Assembly (NCBI RefSeq): GCF_001679785.1
Contig: NZ_CP016286.1
Span: 3,838,001-3,902,000 of the forward strand
From: Rhizobium leguminosarum
Lineage (GTDB): Bacteria > Pseudomonadota > Alphaproteobacteria > Rhizobiales > Rhizobiaceae
Direction of reading: 5' to 3'
Length of the DNA stretch: 64,000 nucleotides
Shown here piece by piece: positions 46,102 through 55,083 of this stretch (positions are counted from its first letter, which is position 1; each line of letters begins with the position of its first letter). The position numbers were made by a program, and so were the translations under genes. The notes beneath the pieces were generated by a model. That model was given only the letters and a program-made list of their open reading frames with translations. It was not told the DNA's origin and made no database searches.

Positions 46102-46824
46102 ATGCGGGTTGCGCGGCCGGTATTTCTTGACGAGTTTCTGGTTGATCTCAGCGGCACCCGGCATGTTGGCGCTGAGATAAATTGGCGCATCGCCGGATTT
46201 CGAAAGCTCGGAGGCGACCTCGGCGAAGATGGCATTGATGACCGTCACCCCGACCGCCGTCGAGACCGGCCCAACCCGAAGCCCCGTGCCTTCGAGATCG
46301 AGAACGGCGTCACCCGGTGGCAGCCCGTTGTCGAGCACCACATCGGCCACGTCGGCAAGCCGCCGGCGGCCATTGGCAATCGCTGAGGAATAGGCAATCG
46401 ACGTGATGGCAATCACCTTTGCGCCGATTTCGCGCGCATAGTCGGCGGCCTCGATCGGCGCGGCGTTCACGCCCGAATTGGAGGCGATGATGATGACATC
46501 GCCCGGCTGCATGCCGTAACGCTCCAGCATCGGCCGCACCAGGCCCTGCGTGCGCTCATAGACCGAACTGATGACCGCACCCTCGTGCAGCATGGCCGAG
46601 CCGACGAGCACCGGCACGGTGAAGGCGAGCCCGCCGGCACGATAATGCACCTCTTCCGCCAGCATATGCGAATGGCCGGTGCCGAAGACATAGACGCGCT
46701 TGTCGCCGCGGGCGGCATCGAGGATGACGGCTGCTGCCTGCGCCATCGGCTCGGCAAGCGTCTGCTTCAGTTCTTCCAGCCGACCGATGAGGTTGGAGAA
46801 ATAGGCATCGGTGATATCAGTCAT
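46096..46824 (-). CDS. SIS domain sugar isomerase-like protein
   Basis: 242 residues from [19 protein letters not shown] at 46824 with an AAGGAT ribosome site; the frame extends upstream to 47796 within nagA but is not coding there. A single SIS phosphosugar-binding domain is seen: [39 protein letters not shown] and the C-terminal [16 protein letters not shown]. It is related to the UPF0309 group and to MurNAc-6-P etherase-like proteins. It is the last gene of an amino-sugar operon, so its substrate is likely a phosphorylated amino sugar. Confidence 0.85.
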   Translation of the reverse strand: MTDITDAYFSNLIGRLEELKQTLAEPMAQAAAVILDAARGDKRVYVFGTGHSHMLAEEVHYRAGGLAFTVPVLVGSAMLHEGAVISSVYERTQGLVRPMLERYGMQPGDVIIIASNSGVNAAPIEAADYAREIGAKVIAITSIAYSSAIANGRRRLADVADVVLDNGLPPGDAVLDLEGTGLRVGPVSTAVGVTVINAIFAEVASELSKSGDAPIYLSANMPGAAEINQKLVKKYRPRNPHL

Positions 46825-46841
46825 CCGGCTTATCCTTGATT

Positions 46842-47993
46842 TCAGGTCGCTTCGCCGCTGAGCCAGGTGGCGGTGACGGCAAGCGCATCGGTGAGATGCA
46901 CGAGATCGGCACGCGCGCCCGGCGAGAGATGGCCGCGATCGCCAAGCCTGAGGAACCGCGCGGGATAAAGGGTCGCCATGCGCAAGGCCTCGGCGAGCGT
47001 CAGGTCGAGATAGGTGACGCCGTAACGGATCGTCGAGATCATGTCGACATCGGAACCGGCCAGCGTGCCGTCGGACAGCACCAGCTTGGAGCAGAAGCCG
47101 CCCCTTTCGCGCCGGACGATGCGCCCGTTCAGCGTGAACGAGTCCTTTTCCGACCCGACGAGCGACATCGCGTCTGTGACGAAGAACAGTTTGCCTTCGC
47201 CGCGTTTGGCGCGCAGCGCCGTGCGCAGGGCCTTCGGATCGACATGATGGCCGTCGGCGATAATACCGCACCAGGTCGAAGGATGATCGATCGCCGCGCC
47301 GACGAGACCGGGCGCCCGGTGTCCCAACTGGCTCATGGCATTGAAGAGATGCGTGACGCCCCGCGCGCCGGCATCGAAACGTTCTTCCGCCGCCTCGCTC
47401 GAACAATCGGAATGGCCGATGCTGACGGTGACGCCGGCTTCCGCAAGCTCGCGCACCTGGGCAACCGTCACCTGCTCGGCGGCCATGGTGACGAGCAGCG
47501 TGCCGATCGCCTCGCGGGCCCGGATTAAGGCCTTGACATCGCGGTCCTCCACCGGCCGCATCAGTTCGGCGAGATGCGCGCCCTTGCGCGCAGGCGCCAG
47601 ATGCGGGCCTTCGAGATGCAGGCCGGCAACGCCGCGGTTCATTTTCACTGCCTGCTTGGCCGCCTCGATGGCGGCAATGGAGGCCTCTGATGAATCGGTG
47701 ATCAGCGTCGGCAGCAACGACGTCGTGCCATAGGGTCGGTGCCCGCCGGCGATAATGTCCATCGAGGCAACGGAAGGCTCGTCGTTCAGCATCCACCCGG
47801 CGCCGCCATTGACCTGCGCATCGATGAAGCCGGCCGACAGAACACCGCCGGCAAGCGTCACCAGCTCGCCGTCCGGCAGATCATTTCTTGCCATGATCGC
47901 TTCGACGCGGCCGCCGGCAACGATGAGGGCTTTGTCGTCATGGAAGCGCTCACCGTCGAAGATGCGGGCGCCGAGGAAGATCTTGCGTCCCAT
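46842..47993 (-). CDS. nagA: N-acetylglucosamine-6-phosphate deacetylase
   Basis: A 383-residue amidohydrolase that converts GlcNAc-6-P to GlcN-6-P and acetate. Metal and substrate residues are seen in [30 protein letters not shown] and [18 protein letters not shown], and the catalytic Asp in [12 protein letters not shown]. It overlaps the upstream SIS gene by one base, and the small SIS gene follows after 17 bp. Confidence 0.94.
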   Translation of the reverse strand: MGRKIFLGARIFDGERFHDDKALIVAGGRVEAIMARNDLPDGELVTLAGGVLSAGFIDAQVNGGAGWMLNDEPSVASMDIIAGGHRPYGTTSLLPTLITDSSEASIAAIEAAKQAVKMNRGVAGLHLEGPHLAPARKGAHLAELMRPVEDRDVKALIRAREAIGTLLVTMAAEQVTVAQVRELAEAGVTVSIGHSDCSSEAAEERFDAGARGVTHLFNAMSQLGHRAPGLVGAAIDHPSTWCGIIADGHHVDPKALRTALRAKRGEGKLFFVTDAMSLVGSEKDSFTLNGRIVRRERGGFCSKLVLSDGTLAGSDVDMISTIRYGVTYLDLTLAEALRMATLYPARFLRLGDRGHLSPGARADLVHLTDALAVTATWLSGEAT

Positions 47994-49024
47994 CAGACCG
48001 TCTCCGTCACCTTGAGCAGGTTTGCCGGCTTGTCGGGATCGAAGCCCTTGCGGCGCGTCACCGACTCGATCAGCCGGTAATAGACAAGCAGCGATACCAG
48101 CGGATCGACGAGGCCGTTGCCCGTCGTCGGCACGCGCAGATGGACGCCGGAAAGCGGCTGCGTCGAGAAACCGACGGTGGTGGCGCCGAGTTTCTGCAGG
48201 CGTTCCAGCGCCTGCACATTGTTGGCGAAGGCCGCATCGTCGGGCGCAAAGGCGACGATCGGGAAGCCCGGCTGCACCAGGCGCATCGGACCATGCATCA
48301 ATTCCGCCAGCGAGAAAGCCTCGGCATGCAGGCCGGAGGTCTCCTTGGCCTTCAACGCCGCTTCGAGCGCGATCGCGAAAGCCGGGCCGCGGCCGGCCGT
48401 ATAAAGCGAGGTCGCGTTGAAGAGCACGTCCTCGGCTGCCGCCGTATCGATCCCGGCGGTCGCCGACAACGCCTCCGGCAGCTTGCCGAGCGCGGCCTGC
48501 AGGTCGGGCGCACCGCCGATCGCAGCCGTCACCCCGGAAAGGGCTGCGACCGAGGCGATGAAGGATTTTGTCGCCGCGACACTCTTTTCAGCACCGGCAT
48601 TGAGACCGAGAACAATATCGGCCTGCTTCGCAAGCGGGCTGTCGGTGACGTTGACGACGGCGATCGTCGTTGCTCCGCCCTTCTTCGCCGCATCCTGCAG
48701 CGCGACGATGTCGGGGCTGGCACCCGACTGCGAGACGGTGAAATGGACACCGCCCTTCAGATGCAGCGCCGCACCGTAGACGGAAGCGATCGACGGGCCG
48801 ACCGAGGCGACCGGAACGCCGCAGGTGATCTCGAAGAGATATTTGAAGAAGGTGGCGGCGTGGTCCGAGGAGCCGCGCGCCGCCGTCGTCACCACGCTCG
48901 GGCGAGCGGACGAAAACAGCCGGGCGATCTCGGCAAAGACCGGTTTTTCCTTTTCGAGCAGCGTGGCGACCACCTCTGGCGATTGGCCGGCTTCCTGCAG
49001 CATCAGTGACTGGTTGTCATTCAT
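47993..49024 (-). CDS. SIS-type glucosamine-6-phosphate deaminase / isomerase (NagB-II or AgaS-like)
   Basis: A 343-residue protein with two tandem SIS domains (TTAARGSSDHAATFFKYLFE and LYTAGRGPAFAIALEAALKAKE), resembling the isomerase half of GlmS without the glutaminase. In operons with nagA such proteins act as the alternative GlcN-6-P deaminase NagB-II. It overlaps the GntR gene by 4 bp and nagA by 1 bp. A deglycase role is the main alternative. Confidence 0.88.
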   Translation of the reverse strand: MNDNQSLMLQEAGQSPEVVATLLEKEKPVFAEIARLFSSARPSVVTTAARGSSDHAATFFKYLFEITCGVPVASVGPSIASVYGAALHLKGGVHFTVSQSGASPDIVALQDAAKKGGATTIAVVNVTDSPLAKQADIVLGLNAGAEKSVAATKSFIASVAALSGVTAAIGGAPDLQAALGKLPEALSATAGIDTAAAEDVLFNATSLYTAGRGPAFAIALEAALKAKETSGLHAEAFSLAELMHGPMRLVQPGFPIVAFAPDDAAFANNVQALERLQKLGATTVGFSTQPLSGVHLRVPTTGNGLVDPLVSLLVYYRLIESVTRRKGFDPDKPANLLKVTETV

Positions 49025-49794
49025 AGGTCATCTCCGATTCTCAATTCGGCAACGAAATCATAGGCATCGCCGCGATAATGCGAGCGGGTGTATTCGACGA
49101 CGCGCTGGTCTTCCAAGCGCGACACACGTTCGATCAGAAGCGCCGGCGCGCCTGATTTGACGTTCAGGATCGCGGCGGAGGAGGGGTCGAGCGTGACCGC
49201 GGTCAGCCGCTGCAGCGCGCGCACGGGCCTGTGGCCGCTGGCCGTCAACGCATCGTAGAGCGATCCCTCACCGCCGGCATCGTGTCCCAGGAACTTGATC
49301 GGCACCACGGCGCGTTCGATCGCCAGCGGCAGGCCGTCGGCAAGGCGCAAGCGGTCGAGCCTCAGCACCGGCTCGTCGCCGCCGAGGCCGAGCAGGAAGG
49401 ATTCCTCCGGCGACGGCGTGTTGACCGCCCGCGACAATATCCGTGCGGCCGGCAGACGCCCGCGCGAGCGCATGTCGGCGGAGAAGGAGGAAAGCCGCCA
49501 CAGCGACTGTTCCATGCGCTCCACCCTGCTCGATACGAAAGTACCGCTTCCGTGGCGCGATTCCAGTGCGCCGGATGCCATCAGATCGCGATAGGCGGTG
49601 CGCACGGTGACACGGCCGAGCTTCAGAGCCTCGGCAAGGTCTCGTTCACCCGGCAGCGCGGTGCCGGGCTTCAGCAGCCCTTCCTGGATGAGGCCGGTCA
49701 GCGTCTGCGCCAGCCGCTTGTAGAGCGGCCCGGTCAGCGCCTCGTCACGCAGGCCGCGGCTGTTCAGTTCCGCTATCAGACTGGTTCTATCCAT
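49021..49794 (-). CDS. GntR/HutC-family regulator of amino-sugar catabolism (NagR-like)
   Basis: About 257 residues from MDRTSLIAELNSRGLRDE at 49794. It has an N-terminal winged helix (LPGERDLAEALKLGRVTVRTAYRDLMASGALESRHGSGTFV, about residues 46-86) and a C-terminal UTRA effector domain (PVLRLDRLRLADGLPLAIERAVVP). HutC-type regulators of nag operons sense GlcN-6-P or GlcNAc-6-P. It is the first gene of the operon, with TAGAACC repeats directly upstream. Confidence 0.9.
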   Translation of the reverse strand: MDRTSLIAELNSRGLRDEALTGPLYKRLAQTLTGLIQEGLLKPGTALPGERDLAEALKLGRVTVRTAYRDLMASGALESRHGSGTFVSSRVERMEQSLWRLSSFSADMRSRGRLPAARILSRAVNTPSPEESFLLGLGGDEPVLRLDRLRLADGLPLAIERAVVPIKFLGHDAGGEGSLYDALTASGHRPVRALQRLTAVTLDPSSAAILNVKSGAPALLIERVSRLEDQRVVEYTRSHYRGDAYDFVAELRIGDDL

Positions 49795-49823
49795 GGGCGC
49801 ACAATAGAACCTATATAGAACCA
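49782..49823. promoter_or_regulatory. Putative GntR (NagR-like) operator cluster
   Basis: Three copies of one 8-9-bp unit: ATAGAACC at 49804-49811 and 49815-49822 (direct repeats with an 11-bp period) and the inverted TGGTTCTAT at 49782-49790 just inside the GntR gene. TGGTTCTA/TAGAACCA resembles the TGGTNNA half-sites of HutC-type regulators. Confidence 0.55.
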
Positions 49824-49852
49824 ATCGGCAAGACGGAATCGAGCGCGGAACG

Positions 49853-49884
49853 AAAAAACCCTCGCCGGCGGACCAGCAAGGGTT
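49853..49884 (-). terminator. Rho-independent terminator of galM
   Basis: On the minus strand 12-bp arms AACCCTTGCTGG and CCGGCGAGGGTT (two wobble pairs) around TCCG, followed by T-rich sequence. It separates galM from the amino-sugar operon. Confidence 0.85.
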
Positions 49885-49917
49885 TCATAGCGCTCAAATT
49901 TGGCAGCCGTGCGTCGA

Positions 49918-49949
49918 CAGCGCCGCGCGTTTAAGAACGCGCGGCGCTG
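49918..49949. other. Perfect 12-bp hairpin after galM
   Basis: Arms CAGCGCCGCGCG and CGCGCGGCGCTG around an 8-nt loop, 8 bp past the galM stop. There is no T-run. It resembles the GCGC-rich palindromes at 5691 and 32231. Confidence 0.6.
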
Positions 49950-49957
49950 GAGGATGC

Positions 49958-50980
49958 TCAGTTCTTGGTGAAGATATAATCCGTCTCCTGGCGCAGCACT
50001 TCGCCGGGGCGCAGGACCGCATTCGGAAAACCTTGGTGATTGATGGCATCCGGCCAGACCTGTGTCTCCAGGCAAAAGCCGGCGAATGGGCCGTATTTGC
50101 GCCCGCCGATGCCGGGCGCCCCGACATCGAGCTTGAAGCCGGCATAGAACTGCACGCCTGGCTCCGTGCTGCGCACTTCCAGCGACACACCGGAATACAG
50201 GCTGCGGGCAAGCGCGACGCTCCGCTTGGCGGCACGCTCGCCCGACAGGCAGAAATTATGGTCGTAAAAGGCTTGTTGGCTGCCTACGAAACGCTTCATC
50301 GGCGCCATCTCGCGGAAATCGAATTCCGTACCCTCGACGGGACGGATCTCGCCGGTCGGCACCTGCTTCTCATCGGTCGGCAGATAGTGATCGGCGGCTA
50401 TCATGATGTCATGGCCAAGCGCATCTTCGCGGCCGTCGAGATTGAAATAGGCGTGCTGGCAGACATTGGCGAGCGTCGGCTGGTCGCTGGTCGATTCGTA
50501 GGTGATCGACAGTTCACCATTGCCATGCACCCAGAACGTCGCCTGGATGGTGCAATTGCCGGGATAGCCGGCGCGCCCATCGGGATCGACGATCTTCAGC
50601 ACCACGCGGTCGACGTCATGCTCGACGATCGTCCAATTGCGTTTGGCGATATTGTCGCTGCCGCCATGCAGATGCGTGACGCCGTTTTCATTCGGCTCGA
50701 GCTGATAGTCCTTGCCGTCAAGCGTGAACCTGCCGCCGCCGACGCGGTTGGCGCAGCGGCCGGGCGTCGCGCCGAAGTAGGACGAATAGAGAGGGTAGCT
50801 GTCAAAATCGTCGAAACCGAGTTGCAGCGGCGCGTCATGTCCCTCGAGGCGCAGATCCTGGATGACCGCGCCCCAGCTGATGATCTTGGCCGTCAGCCCG
50901 CCGCCCTTGATCACGACGCGATAGACGGTCTCGCCCGCCTGCGTCTGCCCGAAAACGTCCCGCTCCAACTTATCCGACAT
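49958..50980 (-). CDS. galM: Aldose 1-epimerase (galactose mutarotase)
   Basis: About 340 residues from MSDKLERDVFGQTQAGETV at 50980. The mutarotase motifs are seen: NRVGGGRFTLDGKDYQLEPN, HLHGGSDNIAKRNW, the catalytic His in NVCQHAYFNLDG and the catalytic Glu near the end in AGFCLETQVWPDAINHQGFP. It interconverts alpha and beta hexopyranose anomers. It is transcribed alone, between metA and the amino-sugar operon, with a long palindrome just upstream. Confidence 0.94.
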   Translation of the reverse strand: MSDKLERDVFGQTQAGETVYRVVIKGGGLTAKIISWGAVIQDLRLEGHDAPLQLGFDDFDSYPLYSSYFGATPGRCANRVGGGRFTLDGKDYQLEPNENGVTHLHGGSDNIAKRNWTIVEHDVDRVVLKIVDPDGRAGYPGNCTIQATFWVHGNGELSITYESTSDQPTLANVCQHAYFNLDGREDALGHDIMIAADHYLPTDEKQVPTGEIRPVEGTEFDFREMAPMKRFVGSQQAFYDHNFCLSGERAAKRSVALARSLYSGVSLEVRSTEPGVQFYAGFKLDVGAPGIGGRKYGPFAGFCLETQVWPDAINHQGFPNAVLRPGEVLRQETDYIFTKN

Positions 50981-51003
50981 GATCGACCGTCCATTCTGTC
51001 CCT

Positions 51004-51047
51004 GCTGCACATTCCTCAATTCGGAATCGATTTGAGGAATGTGCAGC
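51004..51047. repeat. Long perfect palindrome upstream of galM
   Basis: 16-bp perfect arms (51004-51019 and 51032-51047; GCTGCACATTCCTCAA and its complement) around a 12-nt centre TTCGGAATCGAT that itself nearly folds. It lies 24 bp upstream of the galM start codon and shares its centre with the palindromes at 5756-5828. It could be an operator, a terminator-like hairpin or a dispersed repeat. Confidence 0.7.
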
Positions 51048-51205
51048 GATTGAAAGTGTGCATTGCACGTCCGACGAAGACGCGCGGTGTGGTAGGCTTC
51101 AGGACAGGAACCTGCCCGGATTTGCTTCGATCCGCAACCGGCGGATCAGAAAGAAGAGCCTCAGCAGTAGTGCGCGGCATCGGCTCGCAGCGCGATTGGC
51201 AACGG

Positions 51206-52129
51206 TCAGAGATCGGTGCCGATCTCTTCCACATCAAAGGGCGTGGTCTGGTAGATTTCGTTGATCCAGTTGCCGAACAAAAGATGCGCATGGCTGCGCC
51301 AGCGGTTCTGCGGCGCAAGCGCCGGATCGTTATGCGGGAAGTAATTGTGCGGCATCTTGATCGGCACCCCGGCATTGACGTCGCGGAAATACTCGTCGGA
51401 AAGCGAGGTGGAATCATATTCGACATGGTTGAACATGTAGAGCCGCCGGCCTCTCTTCTCGTGCACGAGGCAGACGCCCATTTCGCTGGACTCCATCAGG
51501 ATCTCCAGGCTTTCGGATTTCTCGATATCGGCGCGGCGCACCTCGGTCCAGCGCGACACCGGCACTTCGAAATTGTCGGAAAAGCCGTTGAGATAGATCG
51601 AGGAAGGCTTCAGGTTCCGGTGGCGGTAGACGCCGAAGGCCTTCTCTTTCAGCTCGTATTTCGGAACGCCGTGAAAATGATAGACCGCCGCCATCGCGCC
51701 CCAGCAGACGTTCATCGTCGAATGGACATTCGTTTCCGTCCAGTCGAGAATCTCCTTCATCTCCGGCCAATAGGTGACGTCCTCATAGGGCAAAAGCTCG
51801 ATCGGCGCCCCGGTGATGATGAAGCCGTCGAACTTGCGGTGCTTCACCTCCTCCCAGGTCTGGTAGAAGGCAAGAAGATGATCCTCGGACGTATTCTTCG
51901 CCTTGTGGCCGCCGATGCGAATGAGCGACAGCTCCACCTGCAGCGGCGAGGCGCCGACGAGGCGGGCCATCTGCAGTTCGGTCTTGATCTTGTTCGGCAT
52001 GAGGTTGAGCAGCCCGATCTGCAACGGTCGGATATCCTGACGGATCGCCAACGTCTCGGTCATCACCCGCACACCCTCCTGAACCAGGGTTTCGAAGGCG
52101 GGCAGCGTATCGGGGATCTTGATGGGCAT
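51206..52129 (-). CDS. metA: Homoserine O-acyltransferase MetA (predicted acetyl-CoA type)
   Basis: 307 residues from [15 protein letters not shown] at 52129; the frame continues upstream through the riboswitch region and is not coding there. Catalytic Cys142 is in [11 protein letters not shown], and the His/Glu pair in [10 protein letters not shown]. Residue 111 in [13 protein letters not shown] is Glu; in this family Glu111 goes with acetyl-CoA and Gly111 with succinyl-CoA, so the product should be O-acetylhomoserine. It is the first committed step of methionine synthesis and is controlled by the SAM-II riboswitch upstream. Confidence 0.95.
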   Translation of the reverse strand: MPIKIPDTLPAFETLVQEGVRVMTETLAIRQDIRPLQIGLLNLMPNKIKTELQMARLVGASPLQVELSLIRIGGHKAKNTSEDHLLAFYQTWEEVKHRKFDGFIITGAPIELLPYEDVTYWPEMKEILDWTETNVHSTMNVCWGAMAAVYHFHGVPKYELKEKAFGVYRHRNLKPSSIYLNGFSDNFEVPVSRWTEVRRADIEKSESLEILMESSEMGVCLVHEKRGRRLYMFNHVEYDSTSLSDEYFRDVNAGVPIKMPHNYFPHNDPALAPQNRWRSHAHLLFGNWINEIYQTTPFDVEEIGTDL

Positions 52130-52150
52130 TGCGGACACTCGATCAAAAAC

Positions 52151-52182
52151 AAAAAACCGGCGGCGACAAAAATCGCTACCGG
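52151..52182 (-). terminator. Terminator-like hairpin between SAM-II aptamer and metA
   Basis: On the minus strand CCGGTAGCGA-TTTTTG-TCGCCGCCGG (one mismatch, one wobble) followed by six T, 22 bp before the metA start codon. It may be the expression platform or an added attenuator; SAM-II is usually thought to act at translation. Confidence 0.65.
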
Positions 52183-52191
52183 TCCGCACGC

Positions 52192-52250
52192 GGCCCTTTA
52201 GCGACTTTTTTAACGTGGCTGCAAGCCGGCCGGCCAAATCACCACGGAGG
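52192..52250 (-). ncRNA. SAM-II riboswitch (metA motif)
   Basis: On the minus strand the H-type pseudoknot layout is clear: P1 arms CGTGG (from 52246) and CCACG (to 52214), the conserved loop TGATTTGGCC, the GCTTGCAG segment before the 3' arm, then TTAAA..AGTCGCTAAAGGG. SAM-II elements occur before met genes in Rhizobiales. It begins at the predicted transcription start. Confidence 0.9.
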
Positions 52251-52253
52251 CCT

Positions 52254-52282
52254 TAATTAGACCCAGTCGGATTGCGAATCAA
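52254..52282 (-). promoter_or_regulatory. Sigma-70-type promoter of metA
   Basis: On the minus strand: -35 TTGATT (52282-52277), 17-bp spacer, -10 TAATTA (52259-52254). The predicted start falls at about 52247, the first base of the SAM-II P1 stem. Confidence 0.7.
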
Positions 52283-52408
52283 CTGGCGAATACATGCAGG
52301 AGAGACTCATGCAAGCATCATCACACTTTAATGACTGATAGAATCTGTTGATAGACCGGTAACGCCACCATGTTATTTATAAGGGTATGGGCGATTTGGA
52401 AAAGCGTA

Positions 52409-54262
52409 ATGGCAGATAAAATCGAGGGGAGGCCGGGCATCCGGAGGCAGGATAGGGTAGGGTATGATTTAAGCCTGACATATCGCCTCGGCGTCATGTT
52501 CTCAGCATTCTGGAATTCGGAAGTGCGTGGCAAGGTGCTGTTTCTGGCGACCGTGCTGATCCTCGTTATCCTGGCGACGTCCTACGGCCAGGTCATTTTG
52601 AACGAGTGGAATGCGCCCTTCTACGACTCGCTGGAGCGCCGCGACCTCGGCGAATTCTTCCACCAACTCGAAATCTTCGCGATGATCGCCGGCACACTGC
52701 TGCTGCTCAACGTGCTGCAGGCCTGGCTGAATCAGATGACGGCGCTCTATATGCGCGAAGGCTTGTCGCGCGATCTGGTCGACCAGTGGCTGAAGCGCAA
52801 GCGAGCGCTGCGGCTCGCCTCCAGCGGCCTGATCGGCGTCAATCCGGACCAGCGCCTGCACGAAGATTCCCGCAACCTCGCCGAAAGCACGACGGGATTG
52901 GTTCTCGGCCTGCTGCAGTCGACCATTCTTCTGGTGAGCTTCATCGGCGTGCTCTGGGAACTTTCCAGCGGCTTCATCTTCCGCATCAGCGGCCATAGCT
53001 TCTCCATTCCGGGCTACATGGTCTGGGCGGCGATTTTTTATGCCGCTTCCGCCTCGGTGCTGAGTCAGGTCGTCGGTCGGAAGCTGGTGAAGCTCAATGC
53101 CGACCGTTTTTCGAAAGAAGCCGAGCTTCGCTTCACGCTGATGCATGCCAATGAGAACATGCCGGCAATTACTGTTGCCCGCGGCGAGGAGAACGAGCGC
53201 CGGCGCATCAACACCGATATCAGCTCGGTCCTGACAGTCGTCAAGCGGCTTGCCATGGCCAATACCAATCTCACCTGGGTTTCGGCCGGCTATGGCTGGC
53301 TGGTGATCGTCATTCCGATCATCGTCGCCGCCCCCGCCTATTTCTCCGGCGGTCTCACCCTCGGCCAGCTGATGATGTCCGTCGGTGCCTTCAACCAGGT
53401 CAACACGGCGCTGCGCTGGTACGTGTCCAATTTCGGCCCGATCGCCGAATGGCGCGCCACGCTGATGCGCGTCACCGATTTCCGCCAGGCGCTGGTCGAG
53501 ATGGAAGAGGACTTCGACCTGAAGGACAGCATCGCCTATGAAAACGCCGCGCCCGACACGCTGACGCTGAAGGACGTGGTGATCGTCGCCAAGGTCGGCG
53601 AAGACATCGAGGAATGCGGCGGTTTCCGCCTGCGTGAAACCAGTGTCGTGATCAAGGCCGGCGAAAAGATCATGATCAACGGCGATCACAGCGTCAACCG
53701 CAAGCTGCTCTTCCAGGCGATGGCCGGCCTCTGGCCGTGCGGCAGCGGCACGATAGGCCTGCCGCCGATCGACGACATGCTCTTCGTTCCTCAGCTGGCC
53801 TATGTCCCCGGCGGCTCATTGCGCGAGGCGCTGGCCTTTCCCGAACGTCCCGAAGCCTACGAGAAAGCCGACGTCGAGGCGGCCCTCGACAAGGTTGGTC
53901 TGCATTCGCTGATCGCAAGGCTCGAAACCCGCGCCCGCTGGGACAAGCTGCTCGACAGCGACCAGCAGAAAGCGATCGGATTTGCCCGGCTGCTTCTCGT
54001 GCGCCCGCGCTGGATCATCTTCGACGAAGTGCTGGAAGGCATGGAGCCGGAATTGCAGGAAACAATGGCCAAACTGCTCACCTCGATGCCCGAAAGCGGC
54101 ATGATCTATATCGGCCGCTCCGAGGCCTATCTCGAGGCGCTGAAGCCGCGCGTGCTGCATCTGCAGGCGCTGCCGTCAAAATCCGAGGAACCGCCGCCTG
54201 CCGTCCAGACCGGCGCCAGCGCCAGTGCCGGCGCTGCCGCCGTGCCCGCGCCGGCGCTTTAA
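52409..54262 (+). CDS. SbmA/BacA-type ABC permease-ATPase (YddA-like) with degenerate nucleotide-binding domain
   Basis: About 617 residues from MADKIEGRPG at 52409 (GGAAAAG ribosome site); ATG 52370 has none. The N-terminal half is an SbmA_BacA-like membrane domain (ILNEWNAPFYDSLERRDLGEF, GVNPDQRLHEDSRNLAESTT). The C-terminal domain aligns with an ABC ATPase, but Walker A reads NGDHSVNRKLLFQAMAGLWP instead of GxxGxGKST, the signature reads LLDSDQQKAIGFARLLL, and the switch His is Arg (YIGRSEAY). Walker B is retained as WIIFDEVLEG. Active ATP hydrolysis is unlikely. Relatives import peptides or vitamin B12-like compounds. The tail is Ala/Pro-rich. Confidence 0.85.
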   Translation: MADKIEGRPGIRRQDRVGYDLSLTYRLGVMFSAFWNSEVRGKVLFLATVLILVILATSYGQVILNEWNAPFYDSLERRDLGEFFHQLEIFAMIAGTLLLLNVLQAWLNQMTALYMREGLSRDLVDQWLKRKRALRLASSGLIGVNPDQRLHEDSRNLAESTTGLVLGLLQSTILLVSFIGVLWELSSGFIFRISGHSFSIPGYMVWAAIFYAASASVLSQVVGRKLVKLNADRFSKEAELRFTLMHANENMPAITVARGEENERRRINTDISSVLTVVKRLAMANTNLTWVSAGYGWLVIVIPIIVAAPAYFSGGLTLGQLMMSVGAFNQVNTALRWYVSNFGPIAEWRATLMRVTDFRQALVEMEEDFDLKDSIAYENAAPDTLTLKDVVIVAKVGEDIEECGGFRLRETSVVIKAGEKIMINGDHSVNRKLLFQAMAGLWPCGSGTIGLPPIDDMLFVPQLAYVPGGSLREALAFPERPEAYEKADVEAALDKVGLHSLIARLETRARWDKLLDSDQQKAIGFARLLLVRPRWIIFDEVLEGMEPELQETMAKLLTSMPESGMIYIGRSEAYLEALKPRVLHLQALPSKSEEPPPAVQTGASASAGAAAVPAPAL

Positions 54263-54310
54263 TGCATGCCGTCCAAAAGTGTGGAGCGGTTTTGGGATGA
54301 CGGCATGCAT
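54262..54310. repeat. Rhizobial mosaic palindromic repeat (copy 5)
   Basis: Perfect 12-bp arms ATGCATGCCGTC and GACGGCATGCAT around the core AAAAGTGTGGAGCGGTTTTGG. The left arm begins within the stop codon of the SbmA-like gene. Confidence 0.75.
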
Positions 54311-54333
54311 AAGACGAGGATTTGAGCCGCTGG

Positions 54334-54963
54334 TCACATCGGCGGTATGACGCCGTTGAGACCGACGGCGATCTGGCTGGCCGAGATGCTGCCATCCGCC
54401 GCCGTCTCGCCGGTGACTACGACGCCGGCGCCGGGCTTCAGATCATCCTTGGTCGCAGGCGTCAACGTCACGATCGGCGTGCCATCGGCAATCGTGATGG
54501 TCTTTTCCTTGCCTTGATAGGTCAGCGTGATCGTGTGGCCGTCGACGGATTTGACGGCGTTGCTGACAGTCGCGTTGGTCATCTGGCTGTTCGGCTGCGC
54601 ATCCCAAGGACGGTTGCCCTCACCGGTTCCCTTCATCGACGCCGGAAAGATCAGCACCTCGATCGCCCCGTCCGGGCCCGTGCCCTTCGGAAGCGAAGCG
54701 ACGCCGACGAAATCGCCGGGTTTGATATCCTCGACGGAAGCTTGTCTGATGCCGCCGACCTTCCAGCCGGCCTTCAGCGCGACCGTCGCATCTTTGCCCT
54801 CGCGCGTCTTGACGACGAGCGTATCGCCGGTGAGGCTTTCGATTGCGCCGCGAACACGAATGCGCTGGGCAGCCTGCGCCTGTGCGGCTTGCGACAGGGC
54901 AAGCGCAACGAGGCTGCCGGCGGTAAGTGCTGTGAGAAAACGGGAATGTGGCTTGCGAGACAT
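54334..54963 (-). CDS. Exported DUF5666-like protein
   Basis: 209 residues from MSRKPHSRFLTALTAGSLVA at 54963 with an AAGGAAAAG ribosome site and a signal peptide cleaved near AQAQAAQ. The mature part is made of repeated beta-rich modules (RIRVRGAIESLTGDTLVVKT and VKSVDGHTITLTYQGKEKTI, each followed by IKPGDFVGV / LKPGAGVVV), typical of DUF5666 OB-like domains. No function is known. It stands alone between the SbmA-like and ABC-F genes. Confidence 0.7.
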   Translation of the reverse strand: MSRKPHSRFLTALTAGSLVALALSQAAQAQAAQRIRVRGAIESLTGDTLVVKTREGKDATVALKAGWKVGGIRQASVEDIKPGDFVGVASLPKGTGPDGAIEVLIFPASMKGTGEGNRPWDAQPNSQMTNATVSNAVKSVDGHTITLTYQGKEKTITIADGTPIVTLTPATKDDLKPGAGVVVTGETAADGSISASQIAVGLNGVIPPM

Positions 54964-55083
54964 ATGACTTTTCCTTGTCGCCATTGCGATCGGCAATATC
55001 CCCGGCTGCCGGACGGCACCTTATGCCGCAGGACGACACGCTGACGAATCAAGGAAAAGTGAGCCTCGAGCCTCGAGAAAATC

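Noticed and set aside
46825..47796. N-terminal extension of the small SIS protein into nagA
   Set aside because: The extension lies in another frame of nagA and is Arg-rich; the ATG at 46824 has its own ribosome site and begins the SIS homology.
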